Assembly (NCBI GenBank): GCA_018644785.1
Contig: JABGPV010000001.1
Location: 56,934-83,845, forward strand
From: Deltaproteobacteria bacterium
GTDB taxonomy: Bacteria; Desulfobacterota; DSM-4660; Desulfatiglandales; Desulfatiglandaceae
Direction: 5' to 3'
Length of the DNA: 26,912 nt
The notes under the pieces were generated by a model, which saw only the letters and a list, made by a program, of their open reading frames with translations, was not told the origin of the DNA and did not search any database. This document shows, in pieces, positions 14,936 to 22,854 of this stretch (position 1 is its first letter; each line of letters starts with the position of its first letter). A program made the position numbers and the translations under genes.

Positions 14936-15838
14936 ATGAAACTCCGTTTCAAACAACCGGTCATGGATCTTTTGTGCGGCGCCGTCGATATCCACATTCA
15001 TTCGGCGCCGGACCTGTATCCCAGGATCCTCAACGATATAGAATTGGCACAGCACGCCCAGGAGATGGGCATGGCGGCCATCCTTATCAAGAACCACTTT
15101 ACCGAGACCGCGGGTCGCGCCCGGCTGGCGACGGATGCCACCGGTTTCAACGTCTTTGGAGGCATTGCGCTCAACCTCTCCGTTGGGGGCTTGAATCCAC
15201 ACGCGGTGAGAGCGGCCCTCAAACTGGGAGCCAAGACCGTTTGGCTGCCAACGCTCCATTCCCGAAAGTTCGTAGCCAATAAGAGCCACGTGGCCAACCT
15301 GGCCGGTGAGATCGGCAGCGATCTTAAAGGTCTCTATGTTCTGCAAGAAGACGGATCCCTCAAAGATGAACTATATCCCATCTTCGACCTGATCATCGAA
15401 AACGATTCTTCCCTGGCCACAGGTCACGTCTCCATCGAGGAGGCCAAGGTGGTGGTCCGGGAAGCTGCCAAACGGGGGGTCAAAAAAATCGTGGTGACCC
15501 ATCCTCTGGCCTCATTCGTCAACTATACGGTGGAGGATATGAAAGAGATCCTTGATCTGGGCGCCACTTGGCTGGAGCATGTGTTCAACGACACCACCCG
15601 ACAGGTGGGGCACCCCATAACCCGGGATGACCTTTTTTCCGGGATACGGGCCGTGGGTGCCGAGCACAGCATTATGAGTACGGATGCCGGGCAGTGGCTC
15701 AACCCCGTACCGTGCCAGCAGATGGGTATCTATATTCAGGACATGCTCAATTTCGGTTTTTCCGAAAAAGATGTTAAAACCATGGTCCAGGACAACCCAA
15801 GCGCCATGCTGGGCCTTTCTCAAACGCCCGGTGAATAG
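14936..15838 (+). CDS. DUF6282 family amidohydrolase-superfamily protein
   Basis: The 300-residue protein has the N-terminal metal motif AVDIHIHSAPDLYPR (D18, H20, H22), KNHFTETAGRA, GGLNPHAVRAALKLGA, VTHPLASFVN and a late STDAGQW, the pattern of DUF6282 proteins in the metal-dependent amidohydrolase superfamily. A cytoplasmic TIM-barrel hydrolase is expected. DUF6282 members often occur in catabolic clusters without a defined reaction, so a lactonase, amidase or decarboxylase role cannot be chosen. ATG 14936 follows GAGAGGAAAGC. It lies 69 bases after the LarA-like gene and 17 before the dehydrogenase, within the AOR operon. Confidence 0.75.
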   Translation: MKLRFKQPVMDLLCGAVDIHIHSAPDLYPRILNDIELAQHAQEMGMAAILIKNHFTETAGRARLATDATGFNVFGGIALNLSVGGLNPHAVRAALKLGAKTVWLPTLHSRKFVANKSHVANLAGEIGSDLKGLYVLQEDGSLKDELYPIFDLIIENDSSLATGHVSIEEAKVVVREAAKRGVKKIVVTHPLASFVNYTVEDMKEILDLGATWLEHVFNDTTRQVGHPITRDDLFSGIRAVGAEHSIMSTDAGQWLNPVPCQQMGIYIQDMLNFGFSEKDVKTMVQDNPSAMLGLSQTPGE

Positions 15839-15855
15839 AGGGGAGAAAAAAACCC

Positions 15856-16761
15856 ATGGGGACAAAAATTGGATTCATCGGCCTGGGAGAGATGGGAAAA
15901 TGGATGGCGCGAAATATCCTGAAAGCCGGGTTTGATCTGACGGTTCTGGATATGGACCCGGAGGCCGTGAAATTCCTGACGGATCAGGGGGCGGAATCCG
16001 CAGCCACGGCAGGAGAATTGGCGGCACTGGCGGATTGGATCTTTCTGAGCCTGCCCAGCACGGCCGTGGTGGAAAAGGTAATTTTCGGAACATCGGGGAT
16101 TGTCAAAGGGGCCTCGGCCGGATCTCTTGTTGTGGATTGCGGCACAACCGGTTATCTCCCCACCCTGGATTTTGAAAAACGGCTGAAAAAGCGGAACATC
16201 GGGTTTGCGGACGCCCCGGTTTCCGGCATGGAAGCCCGGGCCAAAGAGGGGACTCTGACGGTGATGTTCGGCGGTGATGACGCGGTTTTTGACCGGATCA
16301 GACCGGTTCTGGACGTCATGAGCAACAAAGTTTTGGTTATGGGAGGTGTCGGAAGTGGACAGTTGACCAAATTGATCAATCAACTCCTTTTCAACGTCAG
16401 TTGCGCGGCCGTGGCGGAAATGCTGCCCATGTCGGCTAAACTGGGACTTGATCCCGAAAAGGTCACCGAAGTCATCACCTCGGGAACGGGTCGCAGTTTT
16501 GCAGCGGAATTTTTTGCGCCCCTGGCCCTGGACGGCATCTTTGACAAAGGGTACGCCCTCAAACATGCCTACAAAGACATGATCAGCGCATCCGAGATTT
16601 CGGCCCACCACAAAATTCCGTTGCCCATGGTTCAGGCGTGTACCACCACCTATCAGATGGCCTTGGCCGAAGGGTTCGGGGACCAGGGAAAAGGGGCCAT
16701 GATGAAGGTATTTGAAAGACTCCTGGACGTGAAATTCAGAAGAAAAAAAGAGGCAGTATGA
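15856..16761 (+). CDS. beta-hydroxyacid dehydrogenase (3-hydroxyisobutyrate / tartronate semialdehyde reductase family)
   Basis: The 301-residue protein has an N-terminal Rossmann fold with [13 protein letters not shown] (G9xGxxG14), the substrate loop [16 protein letters not shown] (119-134) and [11 protein letters not shown] with catalytic K172. D32 after the second strand (VLDMD) suggests NAD rather than NADP preference. It interconverts a beta-hydroxy acid and the corresponding semialdehyde, which fits a pathway where an aldolase or dehydratase yields a semialdehyde. The exact substrate (tartronate semialdehyde, methylmalonate semialdehyde or another) cannot be told. ATG 15856 follows AGGGGAGAAAA. 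Its stop overlaps the next gene by ATGA, so it is probably coupled to the second IlvD/Edd dehydratase. Confidence 0.85.
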   Translation: MGTKIGFIGLGEMGKWMARNILKAGFDLTVLDMDPEAVKFLTDQGAESAATAGELAALADWIFLSLPSTAVVEKVIFGTSGIVKGASAGSLVVDCGTTGYLPTLDFEKRLKKRNIGFADAPVSGMEARAKEGTLTVMFGGDDAVFDRIRPVLDVMSNKVLVMGGVGSGQLTKLINQLLFNVSCAAVAEMLPMSAKLGLDPEKVTEVITSGTGRSFAAEFFAPLALDGIFDKGYALKHAYKDMISASEISAHHKIPLPMVQACTTTYQMALAEGFGDQGKGAMMKVFERLLDVKFRRKKEAV

Positions 16762-18443
16762 TGGCGGGAGTTCGCGGCGGTTCGGAAGATATTACGGAGG
16801 CCTATTACCGGGGCCTCATGCATTCGGTGGGGTATCGCAGTTCCGATTTGAAAAAGCCACAGATCGCCGTGGTGAATTCATGGACCGAGGTGAATCCGGG
16901 GCACCTGCCCCTCAGGGATCTGGGCAGTCGTGTAAAGGAAGGTATCTGGGCTGCCGGGGGTTCTCCCGGGGAGTTCAACGTGCCTGCCCCCTGTGACGGC
17001 ATGGCACAGGGACCCGGACAGCGGTACATCCTGCCCCAGCGTGACCTCATCTGCGCTTCCGTAGAGGCCATGGTGAAGGCACACGGGTTTCAGGGGCTCG
17101 TCATGCTGGCATCCTGCGATAAAATTATTCCGGGTATGCTCATGGCCGCAGTGCGGCTCAATCTTCCCACTCTTTTCCTTACAGCCGGGGCCATGCTGCC
17201 CTGTCCCCAGGGGGATCGCACCGTGGTTACCTCCGATTTGAAGGAGGCGATCGGTAAGCGCCGTGATGAAAAGATAGACCAGGAGACTTTTCGGGAATGG
17301 CAGGAGAGCATCTGTGCCTCCCCGGGCACCTGTTCCATGATGGGGACGGCAAACACCATGGGTTGTTTTCTGGAGGCGGTGGGGCTGGCCCCCTTTGGAT
17401 CCGCCACCATGCTTTCCTTCAGCTCCCGAAAAATTCGACAGGCCCGGGACGTGGGAGAACAAATCGTACATCTGACCCGGAAAGAGGGTACTTTTGATCG
17501 CCTTTTTACGCCCAAACACCTGGAAAACGGGATCAAGTATGTATCCGCCTCGGGGGGGTCCACCAACGCCGTCCTCCACCTCATGGCCATGGCTTCCCTC
17601 ATGGATGCCACGTCGGACTCTACCGGGATAGATGGCGTCGGTCTGGATCTGGATGAGTTCTCCCGGATCCAGGCCTCCACACCGGTGGTGGCCAAATTCA
17701 AGCCCTCCTCGGAGTTTAATCTGGAAGATTACCACCGGGCGGGAGGGGTTCGGACGATCCTCAAGACGATCCGGGAAAAACTTCACACGGACCTTCCCCT
17801 GGCCACCGGTGGTACCTTGAAAGAGATTCTTGAGGTCTCCCCCGATGCCGACGGGGAGGTCATTCGGAGGATGGATCGGCCCCTGGCCCCGGACGGCTGT
17901 TTTGGTATCCTTCGCGGCAATCTGGCCCCCCAAGGGGCGGTGGTCAAGAAGACAGGTGTTGATCCATCCATGTTGACCCACAAAGGACCTGCCGTGGTAT
18001 TCGACTCTGAGGAGGACGTGCGCCGTTTCCTCTTGGACAGGGAGGTCCGGCCGGGGTCGGTTCTGGTGGTGCGCTACGAGGGCCCCAAGGGAGGGCCGGG
18101 AATGCGGGAATTGTCCATACCCGCAGCCATGCTGGTGGGCATGGGACTTCATACATCGGTGGCCATGATCACGGACGGGCGTTTCTCCGGGGCAACCCGG
18201 GGACCGTGCGTGGGCCACATCTCTCCCGAAGCCTGGGAGGGCGGACCGCTGGCCTATATCCGGGATGGAGATCCCATAGAAATCAATATTCCGGAAAATC
18301 GAATCCAGCTGTTGATTTCGGATGAAGAACTGGCGAAACGCCGGCAACAGCCCCCCGAGCGCCCGGACCATCCGGCGCCCGGACTTCTGTCGGCTTATCG
18401 GAAAATGGTGGGAGGCTCTCAAACCGGCGCATTGTGGCTGTAG
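16758..18443 (+). CDS. IlvD/Edd family Fe-S dehydratase (second copy)
   Basis: The 561-residue protein is paralogous to the copy at 4746. Cluster ligands are C79 in [11 protein letters not shown]120 in [10 protein letters not shown] and C192 in [15 protein letters not shown]122 is the expected carbamylated Mg-binding lysine. [13 protein letters not shown] and ITDGRFSG near the C-terminus are conserved. Unlike the first copy, which has CPSCGSC, this one has CASPGTC, closer to sugar-acid dehydratases, and its local motifs differ enough to imply a different substrate. ATG 16758 overlaps the dehydrogenase stop by four bases. A role dehydrating an aldonic acid or similar polyhydroxy acid to a 2-keto-3-deoxy acid is inferred. 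Confidence 0.85.
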   Translation: MMAGVRGGSEDITEAYYRGLMHSVGYRSSDLKKPQIAVVNSWTEVNPGHLPLRDLGSRVKEGIWAAGGSPGEFNVPAPCDGMAQGPGQRYILPQRDLICASVEAMVKAHGFQGLVMLASCDKIIPGMLMAAVRLNLPTLFLTAGAMLPCPQGDRTVVTSDLKEAIGKRRDEKIDQETFREWQESICASPGTCSMMGTANTMGCFLEAVGLAPFGSATMLSFSSRKIRQARDVGEQIVHLTRKEGTFDRLFTPKHLENGIKYVSASGGSTNAVLHLMAMASLMDATSDSTGIDGVGLDLDEFSRIQASTPVVAKFKPSSEFNLEDYHRAGGVRTILKTIREKLHTDLPLATGGTLKEILEVSPDADGEVIRRMDRPLAPDGCFGILRGNLAPQGAVVKKTGVDPSMLTHKGPAVVFDSEEDVRRFLLDREVRPGSVLVVRYEGPKGGPGMRELSIPAAMLVGMGLHTSVAMITDGRFSGATRGPCVGHISPEAWEGGPLAYIRDGDPIEINIPENRIQLLISDEELAKRRQQPPERPDHPAPGLLSAYRKMVGGSQTGALWL

Positions 18444-18484
18444 CATAAAGAAACTGGAATCCAAAAAAAGGAGGTATATAATTC

Positions 18485-18859
18485 ATGGCATTTGTAATCA
18501 ATCCCGACGAGATAGAAGGCTGGGCGCTTCATGAAGGCATCGAAGGAAAGGTGGTGGCAAACGGTGCGAATATGACCACCCTCATAACGACGTGGGCGCC
18601 CAAAACCCCGTTTGACGTCCATATTCATCCCCATGAACAGATCGGCATCTGTCTCCAGGGGGAAGCCGTTTTTACCATTGATGGGGACGACATGGTGGTC
18701 AAAAAGGGCGACGTCTATCATATCCCTTCCAACGTACCCCATGCGGAGAGAAATGACGGCGATGAGCCGGCGGTCTTTTTTGAATGTTTTTCGCCCATTC
18801 GGGAAGACCTGCTCCGACAGAAATTTGAGCAAAAAATTGTTGGCGCCAACAAAGGGTAG
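18485..18859 (+). CDS. single-domain cupin
   Basis: A 124-residue small beta-barrel protein. The first cupin motif is VHIHPHEQIGICLQGE, with H46, H48 and Q52 (or E51) as likely metal ligands; the second is GDVYHIPSNVPHAE with H86. Such one-domain cupins bind a divalent metal and act as isomerases, lyases or dioxygenase-like proteins on small acids; in sugar-acid clusters some act on keto-deoxy uronates. The function here is undetermined. ATG 18485 has a strong AAGGAGG upstream, and the gene follows the second IlvD/Edd gene by 41 bases. Confidence 0.8.
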   Translation: MAFVINPDEIEGWALHEGIEGKVVANGANMTTLITTWAPKTPFDVHIHPHEQIGICLQGEAVFTIDGDDMVVKKGDVYHIPSNVPHAERNDGDEPAVFFECFSPIREDLLRQKFEQKIVGANKG

Positions 18860-18916
18860 GTAATGCAACCCCAATCGGGATTTTTTCCCTTGGACTGAAA
18901 GGAGAACCATATTTTC

Positions 18917-19699
18917 ATGACCAAAAATGAAATTGATCGAGCAGCTCGGAATCTTTTGGAAGCCACCGAAAAGAATGTACCGATTGATCCGGTCATCAAA
19001 ACCCATGGGGCAATAACTGTCCAGGATGGATACCGTATTCAACACACCATGGTGGAAAAATGTACAGCCGATGGCCGCAGAATTGTGGGGAAGAAAGTTG
19101 GCCTGACCAACAAGGGCGCTCAGAAAAATTTCGGCGCTACGGAACCGGCCCTGGGGCATCTTTTTGAAGACATGATGGTGAAGATTGATGAAGGAATACA
19201 GATTTCCCGACTGTACCAACCCAGGGTAGAGGGTGAACTTGCCATTGTTTTAGAAAAGGACCTTGCCGGTCCGGGGATCACCGCTTTGGATGTGGTCAGG
19301 GCGACTGCCGGGGTAACGGCAGCCCTGGAAATCATGGATACACGGATTATTGACTGGAACGTCAAGGTTCAGGATCTGGTAGCCGACAACTGTTCGGGAG
19401 CAGCTTTTGCCATTGGTGGATTATTGGTTCCTTTGAAGGATTTCGATCCACGCTACATCGGCTTCGTGATGGAAAAAAACGGGCAGTTGGTTTCTACGGG
19501 AACCGGTGTAAATGTTCTGGGAAGCCCCTTGGAATCTGCGGCTTGGCTGGCCAATAAACTTGCTCAACTAGGCATTACCTTGAAGGCAGGAGAAATAATT
19601 CTGACCGGAGCAGCCGCCCCGCCGGTTCCTGTTGAGGCGGGTGATTCCATACATCTTACCATTGACCGCGTTGGCCAGCTGGGATGCTATTTCAAATAA
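18917..19699 (+). CDS. 2-oxopent-4-enoate hydratase-type protein (MhpD/FAH superfamily)
   Basis: The 260-residue protein matches 2-keto-4-pentenoate hydratases and the related 4-oxalocrotonate decarboxylases in length and motifs. The metal ligands E105, E107 and E138 correspond to E106, E108 and E139 of E. coli MhpD. KKVGLTNKGAQ near 60-69 and EIILTGAAAPP near the C-terminus are family signatures. It would add water to, or decarboxylate, a 2-keto-enoic acid, or dehydrate a 2-keto-3-deoxy acid. The last option links naturally to the IlvD/Edd products. It lies 57 bases after the cupin with AAAGGAG upstream and is probably the last catabolic gene of the AOR operon. Confidence 0.8.
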   Translation: MTKNEIDRAARNLLEATEKNVPIDPVIKTHGAITVQDGYRIQHTMVEKCTADGRRIVGKKVGLTNKGAQKNFGATEPALGHLFEDMMVKIDEGIQISRLYQPRVEGELAIVLEKDLAGPGITALDVVRATAGVTAALEIMDTRIIDWNVKVQDLVADNCSGAAFAIGGLLVPLKDFDPRYIGFVMEKNGQLVSTGTGVNVLGSPLESAAWLANKLAQLGITLKAGEIILTGAAAPPVPVEAGDSIHLTIDRVGQLGCYFK

Positions 19700-19796
19700 C
19701 TTTGACGTCGTTCAACGGGGGGTTTTTGAAATGAAAAATGTCTGCGAGCAAACCATCGAAATTTTTCGGGTCACAGAATAATGAGGAGAGATGGAG

Positions 19797-20741
19797 ATGA
19801 ATGATATGAGCGAACTGAACGGAAAACGGATTTTGATCGTTGATGATGAAGCGGATGTCCTTGAGACTCTCGAAGAAATTCTGAGCCCATGTACAATTGA
19901 TTCGGCCCTGGATTTTGAAACCGCCCAAAAACTCCTGGACGAAAACCCATATGACGTGGCCATTCTGGACATTATGGGGGTAAGGGGTTATGAACTCCTG
20001 GAAATCGCACGCAAAAAAGAGGTCCCTGCCTTGATGCTGACGGCCCATGCTTTCAGCCCGGACAACCTCATGAAATCCATAGAGGATGGCGCCCACGCAT
20101 TTGTGCCCAAGGAGAAGATCGTTGAAATAGACGTCTATGTGGTGGAAATTTTGCGTGCCGTCGAAAGTGGTAAAGGCAGAGAAAAGCAGGGGGCTTGGTT
20201 TGCCAGGCTCAAACCCTACTTCTACAAGAAATTCGGGTACGACTGGCGGGAAAAATATGAGGACTTCTATCTGGACATTGAGACCATTGATCTGATTGTC
20301 GTGCCGACGGATTTCTCTCAATACTCCTGCGAAGCGTTCGTATGGGCCGCTTTTCTGGCCAAAGAGTTTCACACCAGGATATTGGTGTTGCATGTGATCA
20401 CTGAAAAGGTAGCGGAAACGATCACCAAGGTTCCGGGCAATCCGTGGGAATTAGTCCTTGAGCAGGAGGACAAACAGATGGTTGACGATTTCTCCGCTTG
20501 TCTGATAGGAGATTTTTACAAAACCATGAACACGGAAACCCTGGTTGAAGTGGGAACTCCCCATAAAAAAATCGTTGAAACGGCGAAAAAGAAAAACGCC
20601 AGCATGATCGTGATGAGCACCCATGGCAGGGGTGGGCTTTCCCAGGTCCTGATGGGAGGCGTTGCTGAAAAGGTGGTTCGAAACGCTCCCTGCCCGGTCT
20701 TTACCGTCAAACCTAAGAGAGTGGAAATTAACCCGTCCTGA
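19797..20741 (+). CDS. receiver domain fused to universal stress protein domain
   Basis: The protein has 314 residues from ATG 19797, preferred over ATG 19791 because GAGGAG ends eight bases upstream. Residues about 10-130 form a CheY-like receiver with ILIVDDE, phospho-acceptor D58 in AILDIMG, MLTAH and K105. After a linker rich in aromatics and charged residues (about 133-148), residues 150-308 form a UspA domain starting DLIVVPTDFSQYS and ending with STHGRGGL, LMGG, VAEKVVRNAPCPVF. The usual G-S/T of the ATP loop is G-G here, so nucleotide binding may be altered. There is no DNA-binding output. It probably acts through protein contacts in stress signalling; no histidine kinase is adjacent. 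It lies 97 bases after the hydratase-type gene and converges on the CoA-transferase genes. Confidence 0.85.
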   Translation: MNDMSELNGKRILIVDDEADVLETLEEILSPCTIDSALDFETAQKLLDENPYDVAILDIMGVRGYELLEIARKKEVPALMLTAHAFSPDNLMKSIEDGAHAFVPKEKIVEIDVYVVEILRAVESGKGREKQGAWFARLKPYFYKKFGYDWREKYEDFYLDIETIDLIVVPTDFSQYSCEAFVWAAFLAKEFHTRILVLHVITEKVAETITKVPGNPWELVLEQEDKQMVDDFSACLIGDFYKTMNTETLVEVGTPHKKIVETAKKKNASMIVMSTHGRGGLSQVLMGGVAEKVVRNAPCPVFTVKPKRVEINPS

Positions 20742-20743
20742 AG

Positions 20744-20836
20744 TTAGCGTAGTGCCCATCCACAAATGGCCAATTTGCCCGATTTCGGCGTCAGCACACA
20801 GCGGAAATGGCCCTTGCTGGTCGGATGGTGGTTCAT
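20744..20836 (-). pseudogene. 30-codon ORF after CoA-transferase beta, possibly a truncated gene start
   Basis: On the minus strand, 16 bases after the CoA-transferase beta stop, GAGGAG is followed seven bases later by an ATG (20836). The frame runs 30 codons (starting MNHHPTSKGHFRC) to a TAA at 20744-20746. The stop lies only two bases from the stop of the convergent receiver/USP gene. The strong ribosome site and operon spacing look like the start of a third cistron whose body has been lost at a recombination boundary. It could instead be a genuine small protein or chance. Confidence 0.4.
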
Positions 20837-20852
20837 GGTGATACTCCTCAAC

Positions 20853-21644
20853 CTAGCCCTTTTTGCGTAAGCTGCCGGTGGTGTCCACCGACCGAAGATT
20901 GGCCAGCTCCTGCTCGCTGGGCTCGGGCACCATCTTCACCTCGTCGCTCACCTTCAGGTCCCAGCCGGTGCTTTCCTTGATCTTCTCCACGTTCGTGAAG
21001 GGGTAATAGGCCTCCAGGTAAAACTCTTTGCTTTTCGGGTCCGGCCGCAGGATGCCCAGGGTGGAGATGATGGCCGAGGGGCCACCTCCCACGAAGCCGA
21101 CACGTTCACGGGCGTCGCCGCCGTCCAGGTAGCCCGGGCTGGAGATGTAATCCACCTTTTCGATGAAACGGCGCTTCTCGTGGCTGGCCATGATCAAATA
21201 GTGCTTGGCCCCGACGGAGATGTCGTTGGCTCCGCCCGAACCGTTCAACCGCACCCGGGGCGGGGTGTACTTGCCTAGCTTCCAGGGCGGTTCCTCCCAG
21301 ATGCCGGTGGTGTTGACGTTGCCGTACTTGTCCACCTGGGCCGCGCCGATCACCGCGTTGTCACAACGGCCCGAGGCCACCAGAAAGCCCAGGGCGTCGA
21401 TGGCGTTGGTGAAACTGGTGGCGTTGGCGCTGATGCGGTTGCACTCGATACCCCAGGGCAGGCCGCCCACCGGTGTGGAGCCATAGACCCCGCCCTCGGT
21501 AAAGGGCATCAGGTTTGGAGCGTGGTTTTTTTGGGCGAAGTATCCGGCCAGCATGGAAAGTCCAACGCCCAGGATGATGAGCTGACCGTCTTTTATCTCG
21601 CGGCCGGTAACGATGGCCATGAACTCTTGCTGGGTATATTCCAT
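20853..21644 (-). CDS. class I CoA-transferase beta subunit (glutaconate CoA-transferase / IpdB-like)
   Basis: The 263-residue protein has the beta-subunit layout of family I CoA-transferases: an N-terminal MAIVTGREIKDGQ, the catalytic region FTEGGVYGSTPVGGLP with E50 at the expected thioester-forming glutamate, QVDKYGNVNTTG and RVRLNGSGGANDIS. With the alpha subunit it would move CoA between carboxylic acids or, as in IpdAB, open a cyclic acyl-CoA by hydrolysis. ATG 21644 lies 3 bases after the alpha stop with GAAGGAGG inside the alpha end, so the two are coupled. The region is GC-richer than its flanks: 39 G/C in the 60 bases 21301-21360, against 31 in 20161-20220. Confidence 0.85.
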   Translation of the reverse strand: MEYTQQEFMAIVTGREIKDGQLIILGVGLSMLAGYFAQKNHAPNLMPFTEGGVYGSTPVGGLPWGIECNRISANATSFTNAIDALGFLVASGRCDNAVIGAAQVDKYGNVNTTGIWEEPPWKLGKYTPPRVRLNGSGGANDISVGAKHYLIMASHEKRRFIEKVDYISSPGYLDGGDARERVGFVGGGPSAIISTLGILRPDPKSKEFYLEAYYPFTNVEKIKESTGWDLKVSDEVKMVPEPSEQELANLRSVDTTGSLRKKG

Positions 21645-21647
21645 GGT

Positions 21648-22637
21648 TTAGCCCTCCTTCCGGTCCATTAGTTCCTTAATCTGCGCCTCGCTCTTGATCC
21701 ATTTGCGGTAGGGATCCATCAAAAAGCCGGTTTCGGTGGCGCTGATCATCTCGATTTTCTCCCGCCCGATCAGGTCTAGGTATTCCTGCGGGGTGTTGTA
21801 GGCATGCACCCACTTTTTGCAGTAGCTTACGGTTTCCGCCTCGGTCTTCATGGCCTTGTTCATCATGAACATGTGCTCCTCGTCGCTGTCGTACAGCCCA
21901 CAGGAGGCCTGGGGCCAGGAGCACATGGGCCAGTACACCACCGCGTCCACCACCTCGGCGATGATGCGCACCAGGTTGGGATACTGGCGCATGCAGTCGG
22001 TGTCCACGATCTGGTCTGCAACCAGCACCACCTTTTCAGCCGCCCGGGACATCTCAAAGCGGCTCCACTCGCTCCCCAGCATGATGGCGTTGCCGTATAT
22101 GTCGGCCATGGTCACGTGGATGGCAGCCAACTCCGGTCGCAGGGAGCGGAAGGCGCCCAGGGTGCGGCCGGTGAAGGGATCGGTTATGGTAGGAATCTTT
22201 TCGGTTGCCGGATAGGTGTCGGGGCTGTCGCCGGAGCACCATTGCTGGTCGTTACTGATGTTCACCGTGGCCGGCACGAACGGCCAGTTCATGGCCCCGC
22301 CAAAGAGCCGAAAAGCCATGGCTCCGTTTGAATAATCCTCGATAATGGTCTGACCGCTGGTCACCGCACGGTTGAGGCCGTTGGCAAAGCCATATACCTC
22401 CAGGCCCGAAAAGCCCACCTCGCAGCGCCGTACCGCCCCCACCGCGGCCAGCAGGTTAACCTGGCTGGAGCCACAGTGGCAAATGACGTTCAGGTCTTTT
22501 CTGCCCTGTTTGACCATCTCCTTACCAAAGGCCACTGAGTCTGAACCCACCGGGAAGGCGGCCCCGTGGCAATAGGTCATCCCGTCCCAGGTGTAGGACG
22601 TCACCGCCTCCTGCATGGAAATAAGCTTGTTTTGCAA
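21648..22637 (-). CDS. class I CoA-transferase alpha subunit (glutaconate CoA-transferase / IpdA-like)
   Basis: The 329-residue partner of the beta subunit. Family features include a TWDGMTYCHGAAFPVGSD opening, ICHCGSSQVNLLAAVGAVRR near residue 52, a FSGLEVYGFANGLNRAV segment and an AAIHVTMADIYGN block. The substrate is unknown; relatives act on dicarboxylic acyl-CoAs or on steroid ring-opening intermediates. The favoured start is TTG 22637 because AAAGGGGG lies upstream; the first in-frame ATG (22616) has no ribosome site. The gene is divergent from the ECHDC3-like crotonase, sharing a 217-base control region. The pair and the crotonase look like one acyl-CoA module with its own base composition. 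Confidence 0.8.
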   Translation of the reverse strand: MQNKLISMQEAVTSYTWDGMTYCHGAAFPVGSDSVAFGKEMVKQGRKDLNVICHCGSSQVNLLAAVGAVRRCEVGFSGLEVYGFANGLNRAVTSGQTIIEDYSNGAMAFRLFGGAMNWPFVPATVNISNDQQWCSGDSPDTYPATEKIPTITDPFTGRTLGAFRSLRPELAAIHVTMADIYGNAIMLGSEWSRFEMSRAAEKVVLVADQIVDTDCMRQYPNLVRIIAEVVDAVVYWPMCSWPQASCGLYDSDEEHMFMMNKAMKTEAETVSYCKKWVHAYNTPQEYLDLIGREKIEMISATETGFLMDPYRKWIKSEAQIKELMDRKEG

Positions 22638-22675
22638 AGGAAACCCCCTTTGGTCTTTTGGTGTGCCTGCATGGA

Positions 22676-22697
22676 GTTGGGCACCGATCCGCCCAAC
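22676..22697. promoter_or_regulatory. inverted repeat GTTGGGC-N8-GCCCAAC, operator candidate
   Basis: Perfect 7-base arms with an 8-base spacer lie in the divergent gap between the CoA-transferase alpha gene and the crotonase, about 39 bases before the alpha start. Position suits an operator for one or both units; as RNA it could also form a hairpin in the alpha leader. A TATAAC box on the plus strand at 22804-22809 has no good -35 partner. Confidence 0.4.
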
Positions 22698-22854
22698 ATT
22701 ATCAGGTCTTGATCCCGGTGAGCAAGGAAAATGGCGTGCCCCTCTAATTTTGATGGCGGTTTAAAAACAAAAAATGTAAACTCCCAACCTAGATCTGCGC
22801 GCGTATAACACCTGAGCATGCGGAAAACGCATGGATACTTTTGAAGGAGGCAAG

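Noticed and set aside
16878..18464. Very long open frame on the minus strand opposite the second IlvD/Edd gene (528 codons)
   Set aside because: The plus strand encodes a complete, motif-rich dehydratase with an operon overlap; the antisense frame has no recognisable domain and is a codon-bias shadow.
18860..18916. Possible terminator with CCC/GGG and a T-run between cupin and hydratase-type gene
   Set aside because: The stem would be only three base pairs, too weak to call a terminator.
19731..19781. Sixteen-codon plus-strand ORF (MKNVCEQTIEIFRVTE) before the receiver/USP gene
   Set aside because: No clear ribosome site, no attenuator-like hairpin after it and no repeated regulatory codons; likely chance.
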